Assembly (NCBI RefSeq): GCF_024586915.1
Contig: NZ_JANBVS010000013.1
Location: 157,305 to 221,304, forward strand
From: Bradyrhizobium sp. SRS-191
Lineage (GTDB): Bacteria > Pseudomonadota > Alphaproteobacteria > Rhizobiales > Xanthobacteraceae
DNA: 64,000 bases
Reading direction: 5' to 3'
In this document: piece by piece, positions 33,057 to 41,585 of the stretch
How positions within the stretch are numbered: the first letter of the stretch is position 1
Layout of the letters: every line of letters begins with the position of its first letter
Notes under the pieces: model-generated
Databases searched by the model: none
Seen by the model: only the letters and a program-made list of their open reading frames with translations
What the model was told of the DNA's origin: nothing
Program-made: the position numbers and the translations under genes

Positions 33057-34460
33057 TCACCTGGAGAGAGCGGAGCATTCATCTCTTTCATCGCTGATCG
33101 GCAGCTCGAGTCGTGCGCTGAAATCGCCGGCCTTGCCGTCGAAGTGTAAGCGACCGCCATGGGCCTGGGCGACCTCGTCGGCAATCGCGAGACCGAGGCC
33201 GGAGCCGTGCGAGCCGTCGCCCTTCTGGAATGGCGCCAGCAGGCGCTGCTGCGCTTCCGCCGTGATCCCCGGCCCATCGTCCCAGACGACGATCGCAACC
33301 TGCTCAGCCGTTCGCTCCACCCGCACCATCAGCCGCGTCCGCGCCCCATGCGCCAGCGCATTGTGGATCAGGTTGGCGAGCGCCTCGCGCAGACTGATGG
33401 AGTCGGCGGCGATCACCGCTTCCTTCTCCGACGGCACGAAGCTGACGGAGACTTCGCGATCCAGCGACAACGGCACGCTCTGCGACAGCACCGATTTCGC
33501 CAGCGCATTGATATCCACCGCCGCGAACCGCGGCGCTTGGGCGCGGTGCTGGATCATGGCGTGGTCGAGCAGCTGGCTGGTGAGGCGGGCGAGGTCGGCG
33601 AGGCGGCCGCGCAGCCGGTCGAGCGCTTTGGGATCGCTGGTCTGATCGCTCAGCAGTTCGACCTCGGCATCGATTGCCGCGAGCGGCGTGCGCAGTTGGT
33701 GGGTGGCGTCGGCGATGAAGCGCTGCATCAGGGCGATGCGTTCGGCGAGGCGCTGCATGAAGCCGTCGATGGCGCCGACCAAAGCGCGCACCTCGCGCGG
33801 CGGCGTGATCGCGATCGGGCTGAGATCATCCGGCCGGCGCTTCACGATCTCGGCCTCGATCCGCGTGAGCGGCGCGAACACCAGCCGTAGGCAGAGCGCG
33901 GTGGCGACGAGCGCCAGCAGGCTCATCGCGGCGATCAGGCCGATCGCCTTTGAGGCGAGATCCCAGGTCAGCGCGTCACGGGCGCGCAAGGTCTGCGCCA
34001 GCACGATCTCGCTCCAGCCGTCGCCGGGCGCGCCGTCGAGCCGGCGCGCCACGGCGGCAATGCGCACCGGCTGGTCGCGATAGACGCCGTCGCGCAGCAC
34101 GACGCCTTCGCGCAGCTTGCTCTTGGGAGCCTGGATCGTGAGATCGTCATAGCCGGCGACGACGACGCCGCGCGGATCGGTGACGCGGTAGAACACGAGG
34201 TCATAGGCCGACAACGTCGCGAACGCGGCGGCCGGCGGATCGAGCGTCACCACGCCGCCCTGCATGTAGATGTTCTCGGCGACCTGCACGGCGCCGCCAG
34301 CGAGCAGCTTGTCATAGGCATCGCGCGCGGCCGTCGCGGCGTACTGCCAGGCGGCGAGGCTGAGCACGACCGCGCCGACGGCCAGGATCGCGCCGATGGC
34401 GATCAGGAGCCGCGCGCGCAGCGAGGTCCTGAGGTCACGAAGCGTGGAGCTGATAGCCAA
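33057..34460 (-). CDS. sensor histidine kinase (TctE/QseC-like)
   Basis: A transmembrane kinase of about 467 residues. Membrane helices at about 16-40 and 173-195 flank a periplasmic sensor resembling TctE (AYDLVFYRVTDPRGVVVAGY). A HAMP-like segment follows; the phospho-acceptor box is FIADATHQLRTPLAAID (His about 254), then N box (LIHNALAHG) and G boxes (DDGPG, GSGLGLAIAD). It should phosphorylate the response regulator encoded just upstream, whose gene end it overlaps. No ATG fits well: I used the in-frame TTG at 34460, while the frame is open to 34538, so the N-terminal end is uncertain. The pair is divergent from the NitT/TauT-type ABC operon and probably senses its substrate or a related compound. 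Confidence 0.88.
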   Translation of the reverse strand: MAISSTLRDLRTSLRARLLIAIGAILAVGAVVLSLAAWQYAATAARDAYDKLLAGGAVQVAENIYMQGGVVTLDPPAAAFATLSAYDLVFYRVTDPRGVVVAGYDDLTIQAPKSKLREGVVLRDGVYRDQPVRIAAVARRLDGAPGDGWSEIVLAQTLRARDALTWDLASKAIGLIAAMSLLALVATALCLRLVFAPLTRIEAEIVKRRPDDLSPIAITPPREVRALVGAIDGFMQRLAERIALMQRFIADATHQLRTPLAAIDAEVELLSDQTSDPKALDRLRGRLADLARLTSQLLDHAMIQHRAQAPRFAAVDINALAKSVLSQSVPLSLDREVSVSFVPSEKEAVIAADSISLREALANLIHNALAHGARTRLMVRVERTAEQVAIVVWDDGPGITAEAQQRLLAPFQKGDGSHGSGLGLAIADEVAQAHGGRLHFDGKAGDFSARLELPISDERDECSALSR

Positions 34461-35100
34461 GGCCGCGCTCGGTCTTGATCTCGACGGATGTTGCCGCCAG
34501 CTTGCGCCTGAGACGCGCGATGAACTGCTCGACGGCATTGGGGCTCGGGTCCTGGTCGAAGCTGAACAGCTGCTCGACGAGTTCGTCCTTGGCGACGTAG
34601 CGGCCGGGACGGGCGGCCAGGATCTCCAGCACGGTCAGCTCGCGCCGCGTCAGGTCGAGCGGCTGGCCGGCGACGCTCGCGGTGCGCCCGGCGCGATCGA
34701 TCACCAGCGGCCCCAGCGTCAGCAGATTGTCGGATTGTCCCGCCGCGCGGCGGAGCAGGGCGCGGGCGCGCGCCTCCAGCTCGCGATAGTCGAACGGCTT
34801 GATCAGGTAGTCGTCGGCGCCGAGGTCGAGCGCGCCGATGCGGTCGTCGACCGCCGAGCGCGCGGTCAGCACCAGCACCGGCGTGCGCAGGCCGCGCTTG
34901 CGCAGGTGCTTGAGCACGGCGAAGCCGTCCATGTTCGGCAGCATCACGTCGAGCACGATGAGGTCATAGGTCTGCACCTCGATCAGCTCGCTCGCCGTGC
35001 GGCCGTCCTTCTCCCAGTCGACGGCGTAGCCGATCCGCTCGAACCGGCTGGTCACGGCGGAGCCGATCTCGGGCGTGTCTTCCACCAGCAGGATGCGCAA
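34435..35100 (-). CDS. OmpR-family response regulator (TctD-like)
   Basis: A 221-residue regulator with a receiver domain at 1-115 (acidic residues in LLVEDTPEIG, phospho-acceptor Asp51 in LIVLDVMLP, Lys in DDYLIKPFDY) and a winged-helix output domain (LTRRELTVLEILAARPGRYV; QFIARLRRKLAATSVEIKTERGLGY, quoted in part) ending RGLGYQLHAS. Sequence and partner resemble TctD of the tricarboxylate-uptake two-component system, but no tct transporter is here. Instead the divergent neighbour is a NitT/TauT-type ABC operon, with inverted repeats in the 120-bp gap that could be its binding sites. The kinase gene follows and overlaps. Confidence 0.93.
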   Translation of the reverse strand: MRILLVEDTPEIGSAVTSRFERIGYAVDWEKDGRTASELIEVQTYDLIVLDVMLPNMDGFAVLKHLRKRGLRTPVLVLTARSAVDDRIGALDLGADDYLIKPFDYRELEARARALLRRAAGQSDNLLTLGPLVIDRAGRTASVAGQPLDLTRRELTVLEILAARPGRYVAKDELVEQLFSFDQDPSPNAVEQFIARLRRKLAATSVEIKTERGLGYQLHAS

Positions 35101-35150
35101 GGTCTTGGTCTCAATCCCGGAGTCAGGTTCGCGTCAGTCTCCTCCTCTAT

Positions 35151-35193
35151 CACTTCGAACAAGGGCGCCGAAGTGCACCAGGCGAATTTTCGC
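35151..35193. promoter_or_regulatory. inverted repeats between the regulator and the ABC operon
   Basis: CACTTCG (35151-35157) and CGAAGTG (35169-35175) form a 7-bp dyad with an 11-bp spacer, followed by the palindrome GCGAATTTTCGC (35182-35193). They occupy the shared upstream region of the response regulator and the ABC operon and are candidate operators. TATAAC at about 35202 could be a -10 box for the ABC operon. Confidence 0.4.
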
Positions 35194-35220
35194 ACTGCAA
35201 TATAACGGAGGGGAGGACGC

Positions 35221-36000
35221 ATGACCGTCCATCAGACGCCATCTCAGTTTGATCCGTTGCTCTCGGTCGAGGGCGTGACGCTGCAATACAAGACGCCGGA
35301 CACCTTGGTGACGGCGACCTATCGCGTCGATTTCAAGGTCTTCGATTCCGACCGATTCGTACTGCTCGGGCCCTCCGGCTGCGGCAAATCCACCCTGCTC
35401 AAGGCGATCGGCGGCTATCTGAAGCCGACCGAAGGCCGCATCCGCCTCAAGGGCCACGAGGTCACCGAGCCCGGCCCGGACCGCATGATGGTGTTCCAGG
35501 AATTCGACCAGCTGCTGCCGTGGAAGACGGTGCGCGAGAACGTCGTGTTCGCGCTGACGGCGAGCGGCCGGCTGAGCGCGGCCGAGGCCAACGAGCGCGC
35601 CAAGTCCTACATCGACAAGGTCGGCCTGACCAAGTTCATCGATTCCTATCCGCACATGCTGTCCGGCGGCATGAAGCAGCGCGTCGCGATCGCCAGGGGC
35701 ATGGCGATGGAGCCGGACGTGCTGCTGATGGATGAACCATTCGCCGCGCTCGACGCGCTGACCCGGCGCAAGATGCAGGACGAGCTGCTGCAACTGTGGC
35801 AGGACACGCGCTTCACCGTGCTGTTCGTGACGCATTCGATCGAGGAGGCGATCAAGATCGGCTCGCGCATCCTGCTGCTGTCGCCGCATCCCGGCCGCGT
35901 CCGCGCCGAGCTGAACAGCGTGCCGCCGGGTACGATGGGCTCGCCCGAGCAGGTCGCGCTCGAAGGACGCATCAACGACATGCTGTTCGGCCATCACTGA
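35221..36000 (+). CDS. ABC transporter ATPase (NitT/TauT family)
   Basis: A 259-residue cytoplasmic ATPase of the nitrate/sulfonate/taurine importer group. Walker A LLGPSGCGKSTLLKAI, Q-loop MVFQEFDQLLPWKTVREN, signature LSGGMKQRVAIARG, Walker B VLLMDEPFAALDALTR and the switch His in VTHSIEEA are all present. It starts 5 bp after a strong GGAGGGGAGG site. It is the first gene of an ATPase-permease-binding-protein operon, divergent from a two-component pair. The substrate cannot be read from the ATPase. Confidence 0.95.
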   Translation: MTVHQTPSQFDPLLSVEGVTLQYKTPDTLVTATYRVDFKVFDSDRFVLLGPSGCGKSTLLKAIGGYLKPTEGRIRLKGHEVTEPGPDRMMVFQEFDQLLPWKTVRENVVFALTASGRLSAAEANERAKSYIDKVGLTKFIDSYPHMLSGGMKQRVAIARGMAMEPDVLLMDEPFAALDALTRRKMQDELLQLWQDTRFTVLFVTHSIEEAIKIGSRILLLSPHPGRVRAELNSVPPGTMGSPEQVALEGRINDMLFGHH

Positions 36001-36017
36001 GGGACGGGAGAGAGATC

Positions 36018-36884
36018 ATGAGCGAGACGCTGACGCTGCGCCCCGAAATCGTCAACGCGGAAACTCCTCTCGGCGACGTCAAGGTCGAGGCGAGCCTGTC
36101 CTGGCTGGAACGCATCTACCGCTTCGGTGCGGTGCGCAAGGCCATCATCCTGGTCGCGCTGGCCGCGCTGTGGCAGGCGTATGGATTGTGGCTGGCCAAT
36201 CCCCTGCTGTTTCCGACCTTCACCGACACGCTGTCGGCCTTCTTCGAGAACATCGCCAATGGCGTGATCCCGGCGCGCACGCTGGTGTCGCTGGAGACGC
36301 TGCTGATCGGCTACGGCGTCGGCATCGCGCTCGCCGCCGTGCTGACCACGGTCGCGATCGGCTCGCGGATCGGCGCTGATCTCCTGGAGGCGCTGACCTC
36401 GATGTTCAATCCGCTGCCGGCGATCGCGCTGCTGCCGCTGGCGCTGATCTGGTTCGGCCTCGGCAAGGGCAGCATCATCTTCGTGCTGGTGCATTCGGTG
36501 CTGTGGGCGATCGCGCTCAACACCCATTCCGGCTTCCGCTCGGTGTCGAATACGCTGCGCATGGTCGGCCTCAATTACGGCCTGCGCGGGCTGAAGCTGG
36601 TCCGCTTCATCCTGATCCCCGCCGCCTTTCCGGCGATCCTCACCGGCCTCAAGGTCGGCTGGGCCTTCGCCTGGCGCACCCTGATCGCGGCCGAGCTGGT
36701 GTTCGGCGTGTCCTCCGGCTCGGGCGGCCTCGGCTGGTTCATCTTCGAGAACCGCAACCAGCTGGAGACCGCGAACGTGTTCGCCGGCCTGTTCACGGTC
36801 ATCATCATCGGCCTCGTGATCGAGAACGTCGTGTTTGCCACCATCGAGCGCAAGACGGTGCGGCGCTGGGGCATGCAGCACTGA
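36018..36884 (+). CDS. ABC transporter permease (NitT/TauT family)
   Basis: A 288-residue inner-membrane permease with about six helices. LNPLPAIALLPLALIWFG-like sequence (FNPLPAIALLPLALIWFGLG) is the hallmark of SsuC/TauC-type permeases, and KVGWAFAWRTLIAAELVFG corresponds to the EAA coupling loop region. The ATG at 36018 follows GGGAGAGAGATC, 17 bp after the ATPase stop. It forms the channel with the ATPase upstream and the binding protein downstream. Confidence 0.94.
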   Translation: MSETLTLRPEIVNAETPLGDVKVEASLSWLERIYRFGAVRKAIILVALAALWQAYGLWLANPLLFPTFTDTLSAFFENIANGVIPARTLVSLETLLIGYGVGIALAAVLTTVAIGSRIGADLLEALTSMFNPLPAIALLPLALIWFGLGKGSIIFVLVHSVLWAIALNTHSGFRSVSNTLRMVGLNYGLRGLKLVRFILIPAAFPAILTGLKVGWAFAWRTLIAAELVFGVSSGSGGLGWFIFENRNQLETANVFAGLFTVIIIGLVIENVVFATIERKTVRRWGMQH

Positions 36885-36919
36885 ATTCAGGTATAAGCAA
36901 AACAACAAGGGAGACGACA

Positions 36920-37933
36920 ATGTCCTGGAGCAAATCATTCACGGCCGCCGTATTCGGCCTTGCCACGCTGCTCGGCGCCACCGCCGCGCAGGCCGAGGTC
37001 AAGGAGATCCGTCTCTCCAAGGGCTACGGCATCCTCTATCTGCCGCTGATCGTGATGGAGGATCAGAAGCTGATGGAGAAGCAGGCCGAGAAGGCGGGAC
37101 TCGGTCCGTTCAAGGTGAGCTGGCAGCTGCTCGACGGCGGCAACATCATCAACGACGCCATGATGGCCGGCTCGCTCGACATCGCCGGCACCGGCGCGCC
37201 CGGCTTCATCACGCTGTGGGCCAAGGCCAAGGGCATCCCGGCGGTCGAGGTCGTTGGCGTCAGCGGTCTCAGCTCGACCTCGCTGTGGATGAACAGCAAC
37301 AACCCCGAGATCAAGTCGCTGAAGGATTTCAAGCCGAGCGACAAGATCGCGCTGCCGGGCATCAAGACCTCGCTGTCGGCGGTGATGCTGCAGATGATGG
37401 CGGCGCATGAGTTCGGCAAGGAGAACTACGCCAAGCTCGATCCGATGACGGTCGGCCTGCCGCATCCGGAAGCGGTGGCCGCGCTGATCTCGGGCAAGAC
37501 CGAGATCACGGCGCATTTCACCTCGCCGCCGTTCTCCTACATCGAACTGAAGGATTCCAAGATCCACCGTGTGGCCAATTCCGCCGATGTGCTCGGCCGC
37601 CTCACCATGGACGTGGTGTTCGCGCCGAAGCGCTTCGTCGACGCCAACCCGAAGGTCGTGCAGGCCTTCCTCGATGCGCTCGACGAAGCCTGCACCCTGA
37701 TCGCCAACGACAAGGCCGCCGCCGCCGAGATCTACGCCCGCACCGCCAAGGTGAAGACCACCAAGGAGGAGGTGCTGGAGATGCTGCAGGACAAGGACAC
37801 CTGGTTCTCCGCGACGCCCGAGGGCGTGCTCAAGATCGCCGAGTTCATGCACGGCGTCGGCTCGATCAAGGTCAAGCCGGCCAACTGGCAGGACATGTTC
37901 GTGACCCAGCTGCGTGACAGGAAGGGCAGCTGA
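36920..37933 (+). CDS. periplasmic substrate-binding protein (NMT1/TauA-like)
   Basis: A 337-residue exported protein. The signal peptide is 1-23 (KSFTAAVFGLATLLGATAAQA). The mature part shows the NMT1/SsuA-like fold: IRLSKGYGILYLPLIVMEDQ, GNIINDAMMAGSLDIAGTG, LPGIKTSLSAVMLQMMA and SGKTEITAHFTSPPFSYIEL. It starts after AAGGGAGACGAC. Family ligands include taurine, alkanesulfonates, nitrate, thiamine precursors and aromatic acids; I cannot choose among them. It completes the transporter operon and is followed by a strong hairpin at 37965-37993. Confidence 0.93.
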   Translation: MSWSKSFTAAVFGLATLLGATAAQAEVKEIRLSKGYGILYLPLIVMEDQKLMEKQAEKAGLGPFKVSWQLLDGGNIINDAMMAGSLDIAGTGAPGFITLWAKAKGIPAVEVVGVSGLSSTSLWMNSNNPEIKSLKDFKPSDKIALPGIKTSLSAVMLQMMAAHEFGKENYAKLDPMTVGLPHPEAVAALISGKTEITAHFTSPPFSYIELKDSKIHRVANSADVLGRLTMDVVFAPKRFVDANPKVVQAFLDALDEACTLIANDKAAAAEIYARTAKVKTTKEEVLEMLQDKDTWFSATPEGVLKIAEFMHGVGSIKVKPANWQDMFVTQLRDRKGS

Positions 37934-38255
37934 GCGTCTGGGATAACCGCACGCACGGTACGCTCCCTCTCCCCGTTCTTCACGGGGAGAGGGTCGGGGT
38001 GAGGGGCAGCGGCACGGGTGGTGCAGCTGTTGCGCAATGAGCTAAACCGCGTTTTTCCGCAATCTAATTAGTTAGGACGCCTTCATCGGTGCGCCCTCAT
38101 CGTGCCCGTCCGATGGACCATCATCTGAGCGCCGTGCGTGCCATGCCCCTCACCCGGATTGCTGCGCAATCCGACCTCTCCCCGCAGAAGGGCGGGGAGA
38201 GGTTGAAGCATCCGTGCCGCCAGAGATCGGCTCAGTGATAGATTCGACTGTTCCG
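37934..38255. other. intergenic region with repeat-derived hairpins
   Basis: 322 bp between convergent units. It holds the 12-bp hairpin at 37965-37993 and a second repeat-like block at about 38145-38207 (CCCCTCACCCGGATTGCTGC to GGGCGGGGAGAGGTTG). No gene was seen. Confidence 0.6.
37965..37993 (+). terminator. strong hairpin, likely terminator of the ABC operon
   Basis: Perfect 12-bp arms CCCTCTCCCCGT (37965-37976) and ACGGGGAGAGGG (37982-37993) with loop TCTTC, 32 bp past the stop. It belongs to a repeat family with related copies near 32985, 38190, 60362 and 63715. There is no U-run, so termination is inferred. Confidence 0.5.
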
Positions 38256-39608
38256 TCAGCCGGCCGGTGGAAAGGCAATCCGCACCCGGAGGCCGCCTTC
38301 CGGTGAGGTTGATAGATCAAGGCTCGCCCCATGCGCGTCGGCGATCTGCTTGACGATGGCGAGGCCGAGGCCGCTGCCGCCGGTGCTGCGGCTGCGGGAG
38401 TTCTCCAAGCGGAAGAACGGCTCGAACACGGCGTTGCGGGCGTCCGGCGGAATGCCGGGGCCGTCGTCGTCGATGGCCATCACGACGCCCTTGTCCGGCA
38501 GCATGCGCACCTTGCAGCGGGGCGCGAAGCGCAGCGCATTCTCGATCAGATTGATGAACAGGCGCCGCAGCGCGGTCGGCTCGCCGAGAACGGTCAGCGG
38601 CGCGCGGCCGAGTTCTGCGCTGATGTCGGCGCCGCCCTGGCGCCGGTCGTCCACGATCTCCGTCAGCATCGCCACGAGATCGACCGGCCGGCGTTGGACC
38701 GCCGCGAAGCCGCCGCGCGACACCGCCAGCGCGTCCTCGAGCAACCGCGTCATTTCATCGAGATCGCCGGCCGCCTTGTCGCGCTGCTCCTCTTCGGGCA
38801 GGCGCTCGATGCGCAGGCGCAGCCGGGTGATGTAGGTCTTGAGATCATGCGACACCGCGCCGAGCAGCAGGGTGCGGCCGCGCACCAGCTCGGAGATGCG
38901 GGTCTGCATGTCGTTCACGGCCGCTATCAGCTTGCGGATCTCCGGCGCGCCGGCCGGTGTCACATGCGCGACGGTGGCATCGCTGCTGAATTGCGCCACC
39001 GACCGGCTGAGCTGGCGCAGCGGCCGCGCCTCGCGGGCGATCGCGATGACAGCGGCCATGCCGATCAGCGCGCCGAGAAGCCCGACGCCGAACCCCGGCG
39101 GCAGCCCGAACAGGCGCGGACCCGCGGCGCCGCTGGCTTCGAACACGACGTAGTCGCGGTCGCGCAGCGACACGGCAAAGCGCACCGTTCGGTTGGCGTT
39201 GCGCCAGAAATCGCCGATGTGCCAGTCGCGCCAGCGCGGCAGGCCGTTGCGAGACCGCAGCACGATCACGTCGCGCGGCTGCAACGATTGCAGATACAAG
39301 GTGAGAAACTGCTCGGCGATCGGCCGGCGCATGGTCTCGGCGGACGGCTCCGGGCGCTCCTGGGTCACGGTGACGCGAAGCCGCGCGCTGCTGACCGCCT
39401 TCAGGATCAGCGGACGTTCGGCCGGTCCGGCGCTCTCGATCAGCTCGACGATGGCGCTGACCTGCTCGGGAACCGGAAACAGGCGCCTGAGAATCTCCTC
39501 GCGCGATTCGCTGAGGAACAGCCAGCCGAGCCCGACCGCCCACAGCGCGACCAGCGCGAACAGCACGATGGCCATCAGCCGGCCGGCGAAGCCGAGGCGC
39601 CCGAGCAC
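38256..39608 (-). CDS. sensor histidine kinase (EnvZ/RstB-like)
   Basis: A 450-residue kinase. Membrane helices at about 10-33 and 171-192 flank a periplasmic sensor of about 135 residues. HAMP is at about 190-243, the phospho-acceptor box is LLGAVSHDLKTYITRLRLR (His254), the N box is RRLFINLIENALRF, and the G boxes are DDDGPGIPP and GGSGLGLAIVKQ. It starts at a GTG 3 bp after the stop of the response regulator upstream, so the two are co-translated. The signal sensed is unknown; the periplasmic part contains WRDWHIGDFWRNANRT, which I do not recognise as a named domain. Confidence 0.93.
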   Translation of the reverse strand: MLGRLGFAGRLMAIVLFALVALWAVGLGWLFLSESREEILRRLFPVPEQVSAIVELIESAGPAERPLILKAVSSARLRVTVTQERPEPSAETMRRPIAEQFLTLYLQSLQPRDVIVLRSRNGLPRWRDWHIGDFWRNANRTVRFAVSLRDRDYVVFEASGAAGPRLFGLPPGFGVGLLGALIGMAAVIAIAREARPLRQLSRSVAQFSSDATVAHVTPAGAPEIRKLIAAVNDMQTRISELVRGRTLLLGAVSHDLKTYITRLRLRIERLPEEEQRDKAAGDLDEMTRLLEDALAVSRGGFAAVQRRPVDLVAMLTEIVDDRRQGGADISAELGRAPLTVLGEPTALRRLFINLIENALRFAPRCKVRMLPDKGVVMAIDDDGPGIPPDARNAVFEPFFRLENSRSRSTGGSGLGLAIVKQIADAHGASLDLSTSPEGGLRVRIAFPPAG

Positions 39609-39611
39609 GGC

Positions 39612-40319
39612 TCAGAGCTCCTTGACCGCGCCGGTGAAGATGTAGCCGGCGCTGCGCACGGTCTTGATCAGCTCGTCCTCGCCGTCGCGCTCGAGCTTCT
39701 TGCGCAGCCGGCTTACCTGCACGTCGATGGTGCGGTCGAGCGGATCGGCCTGCCGCCCGCGTGTCCAATCCATCAGCTGCTCGCGCGACAGCACGCGGTT
39801 GGGCCTGACCAGGAAACAGCCGAGCAGCTCGAACTCCGCGCTGGTGAGCGGCAGCGGGCCGTCCTGCGTATGCGCGATCTCGCGCTTGTCGAGATCGACC
39901 GTGAGGCTCGCATTGACGAGAAAGCGGCGGTTCTCCAGCGGCGCCGGCTCGGCGCGGCGCAGGATGGCCCGGATGCGAGCCACCAGCTCGCGCGGACTGA
40001 ACGGCTTCGGCAGATAATCGTCGGCGCCCATCTCGAGCCCGACGATACGGTCGATCTCGTCGCCCTTCGCGGTCAGCATCAGGATCGGCACCCGCGAGGC
40101 CGCGCGCAGCCGGCGACAGATCGACAGCCCATCCTCGCCCGGCAGCATGATGTCGAGCACGACCAGATCGGGATCACCGAAGGTGTTGCGAAAGCGGTCG
40201 AGCGCCGCGCCGCCGTCGCCGACATCGACGCGAAAGCCCTCGCGCGCGAGATGATCGCGCAGCAGGCTGCGGATCTCGATGTCGTCCTCGATGACCAGGA
40301 GATGGGGGCGGGTGTCCAT
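39612..40319 (-). CDS. OmpR-family response regulator
   Basis: A 235-residue regulator. The receiver domain has acidic residues in VIEDDIEIRSLL, phospho-acceptor Asp56 in LVVLDIMLPGEDGLS and Lys in DDYLPKPFSP. The winged-helix domain at about 135-232 includes LTSAEFELLGCFLVRPNRVLS and IDVQVSRLRKKLERD and ends with the RSAGYIF loop. I chose the ATG at 40319; an in-frame GTG at 40337 is an alternative. The kinase gene follows after 3 bp. The divergent neighbour is the Gly-rich secreted peptide gene, a possible target. Confidence 0.94.
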   Translation of the reverse strand: MDTRPHLLVIEDDIEIRSLLRDHLAREGFRVDVGDGGAALDRFRNTFGDPDLVVLDIMLPGEDGLSICRRLRAASRVPILMLTAKGDEIDRIVGLEMGADDYLPKPFSPRELVARIRAILRRAEPAPLENRRFLVNASLTVDLDKREIAHTQDGPLPLTSAEFELLGCFLVRPNRVLSREQLMDWTRGRQADPLDRTIDVQVSRLRKKLERDGEDELIKTVRSAGYIFTGAVKEL

Positions 40320-40476
40320 GCAATGGTTTAAGAACACCCGGCCGCGCCGGGCAACCCGGGCCCGGACACCGTTACAAAACGTTACATGGCTGCGTTCTCC
40401 TGCAAACGGCCCGCAAACTTCATGAGCGAGGCTCTGTTCACGCCGTCAGGCGCTGGTGATGTAACAGGAGAGACAG

Positions 40477-40797
40477 ATGCTTTCAGTTCGGACCTCATTT
40501 GCGGCCGCCGCGATCGGCGCCATGGTGATGGCTCTTGGCACCTCGGGCGCAAACGCCTGGACGCGCAGCGGCGGCGGCATGGGTCCGCGCGGCGGCACGT
40601 GGTCGACCTCCGCCTCGGGCGGCTGTGCCGGCGGCAGCTGCAGCCGCAGCCATGGCGGCACCTATACCGGCCCGCGCGGCGGCGTCGTCACCAACAGTGG
40701 CCAGACGAGCTGCGCCGGCGGCACCTGCACCCACACCGGAACGACCACCGGTCCGTATGGCGGCACCGTCAGCCGCAGCAGCACCTACACGCGCTGA
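40477..40797 (+). CDS. small Gly/Ser/Thr-rich exported protein
   Basis: A 106-residue protein with a clear signal peptide (SFAAAAIGAMVMALGTSGANA, about 7-27) and a mature part rich in Gly, Ser and Thr. Two imperfect repeats are visible, GGCAGGSCSRSHGGTYTGPR and TSCAGGTCTHTGTTTGPYGG, each with a CAGGxC pair that could form a small disulfide loop. Length, composition and the AACAGGAGAGACAG ribosome site support a real gene. No known family. It may be a surface or periplasmic protein; it is divergent from the two-component pair. Confidence 0.75.
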   Translation: MLSVRTSFAAAAIGAMVMALGTSGANAWTRSGGGMGPRGGTWSTSASGGCAGGSCSRSHGGTYTGPRGGVVTNSGQTSCAGGTCTHTGTTTGPYGGTVSRSSTYTR

Positions 40798-40958
40798 GGC
40801 GAGCGAGACGGGGCAGGCGATTGCATCGCGCTTGCAGGCGCCGCCGCCATCCCTCGCAGCCTTTCAATTTGCCGCGATGTCGCCTATCTGACCCTATGAA
40901 GGCCACGCCGCGCGGACCGAGTTCCCCGCGCGGCCGGCCGCTGATGGGGGAGATTGCG

Positions 40959-41570
40959 ATGCGGAGATTGCTGACCGTGCTGGCGGCGCTCATGACCTTG
41001 AGCCTGACCAATTGCGGCTACAACGCCATCCAGACCAATGACGAGCAGGTCAAGGCGGCCTGGTCCGAGGTGGTCAACCAGTATCAGCGCCGCGCCGATC
41101 TTGTGCCCAACCTCGTCAACAGCGTGAAGGGCTTTGCGCAGCAGGAGAAGGACGTGCTGCTCGGCGTCACCAACGCCCGCGCCAAGGTCGGCAGCGTCCA
41201 GGCGACCCCGGATGTGGTGAACGATCCCGCGGCGCTGCAGAAGTTCCAGGCGGCGCAGAGCGAGCTGACCGGTGCGCTGTCGCGTCTCCTGGTCGTCACC
41301 GAGAACTATCCGCAGCTGAAATCGGATGCGCTGTTCCGCGACCTGATGTCCCAGCTCGAAGGCACCGAGAACCGCATCACCGTGGCGCGCAACCGCTATA
41401 TCAAGTCGGTGCAGGAATATAACGTCGGCATCCGCACCTTCCCGAACAACCTGACGGCCATGATGTTCGGCTACAAGGAGAAGGCCAACTTCACCGTCGA
41501 GAACGAGCGCGAGATCTCGGTCGCGCCCAAGGTCGACTTCAACGCGCCAGCGCCCGCTCCGTCCAAATAA
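40959..41570 (+). CDS. lemA: LemA family protein
   Basis: A 203-residue envelope protein. The N-terminal hydrophobic segment MRRLLTVLAALMTLSLTNCG may be a lipoprotein signal (LTNC, with an atypical residue before Cys) or a membrane anchor. The LemA core follows: AAWSEVVNQYQRRADLVPNL, VTNARAKVGSVQ, LSRLLVVTENYPQLKSD, LEGTENRITVARNRYI and VQEYNVGIRTFPNN. The family forms helical bundles at the membrane with no firm biochemical role. The operon continues with two TPM-domain genes, an arrangement common in bacteria. The ATG at 40959 fits the anchor; a longer open frame upstream lacks family similarity. Confidence 0.95.
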   Translation: MRRLLTVLAALMTLSLTNCGYNAIQTNDEQVKAAWSEVVNQYQRRADLVPNLVNSVKGFAQQEKDVLLGVTNARAKVGSVQATPDVVNDPAALQKFQAAQSELTGALSRLLVVTENYPQLKSDALFRDLMSQLEGTENRITVARNRYIKSVQEYNVGIRTFPNNLTAMMFGYKEKANFTVENEREISVAPKVDFNAPAPAPSK

Positions 41571-41585
41571 CCGGAGCCTCCGCTC

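Noticed and set aside
38331..40331. 666-residue plus-strand frame across a kinase and regulator
   Set aside because: Spans two genuine minus-strand genes and lacks any domain.
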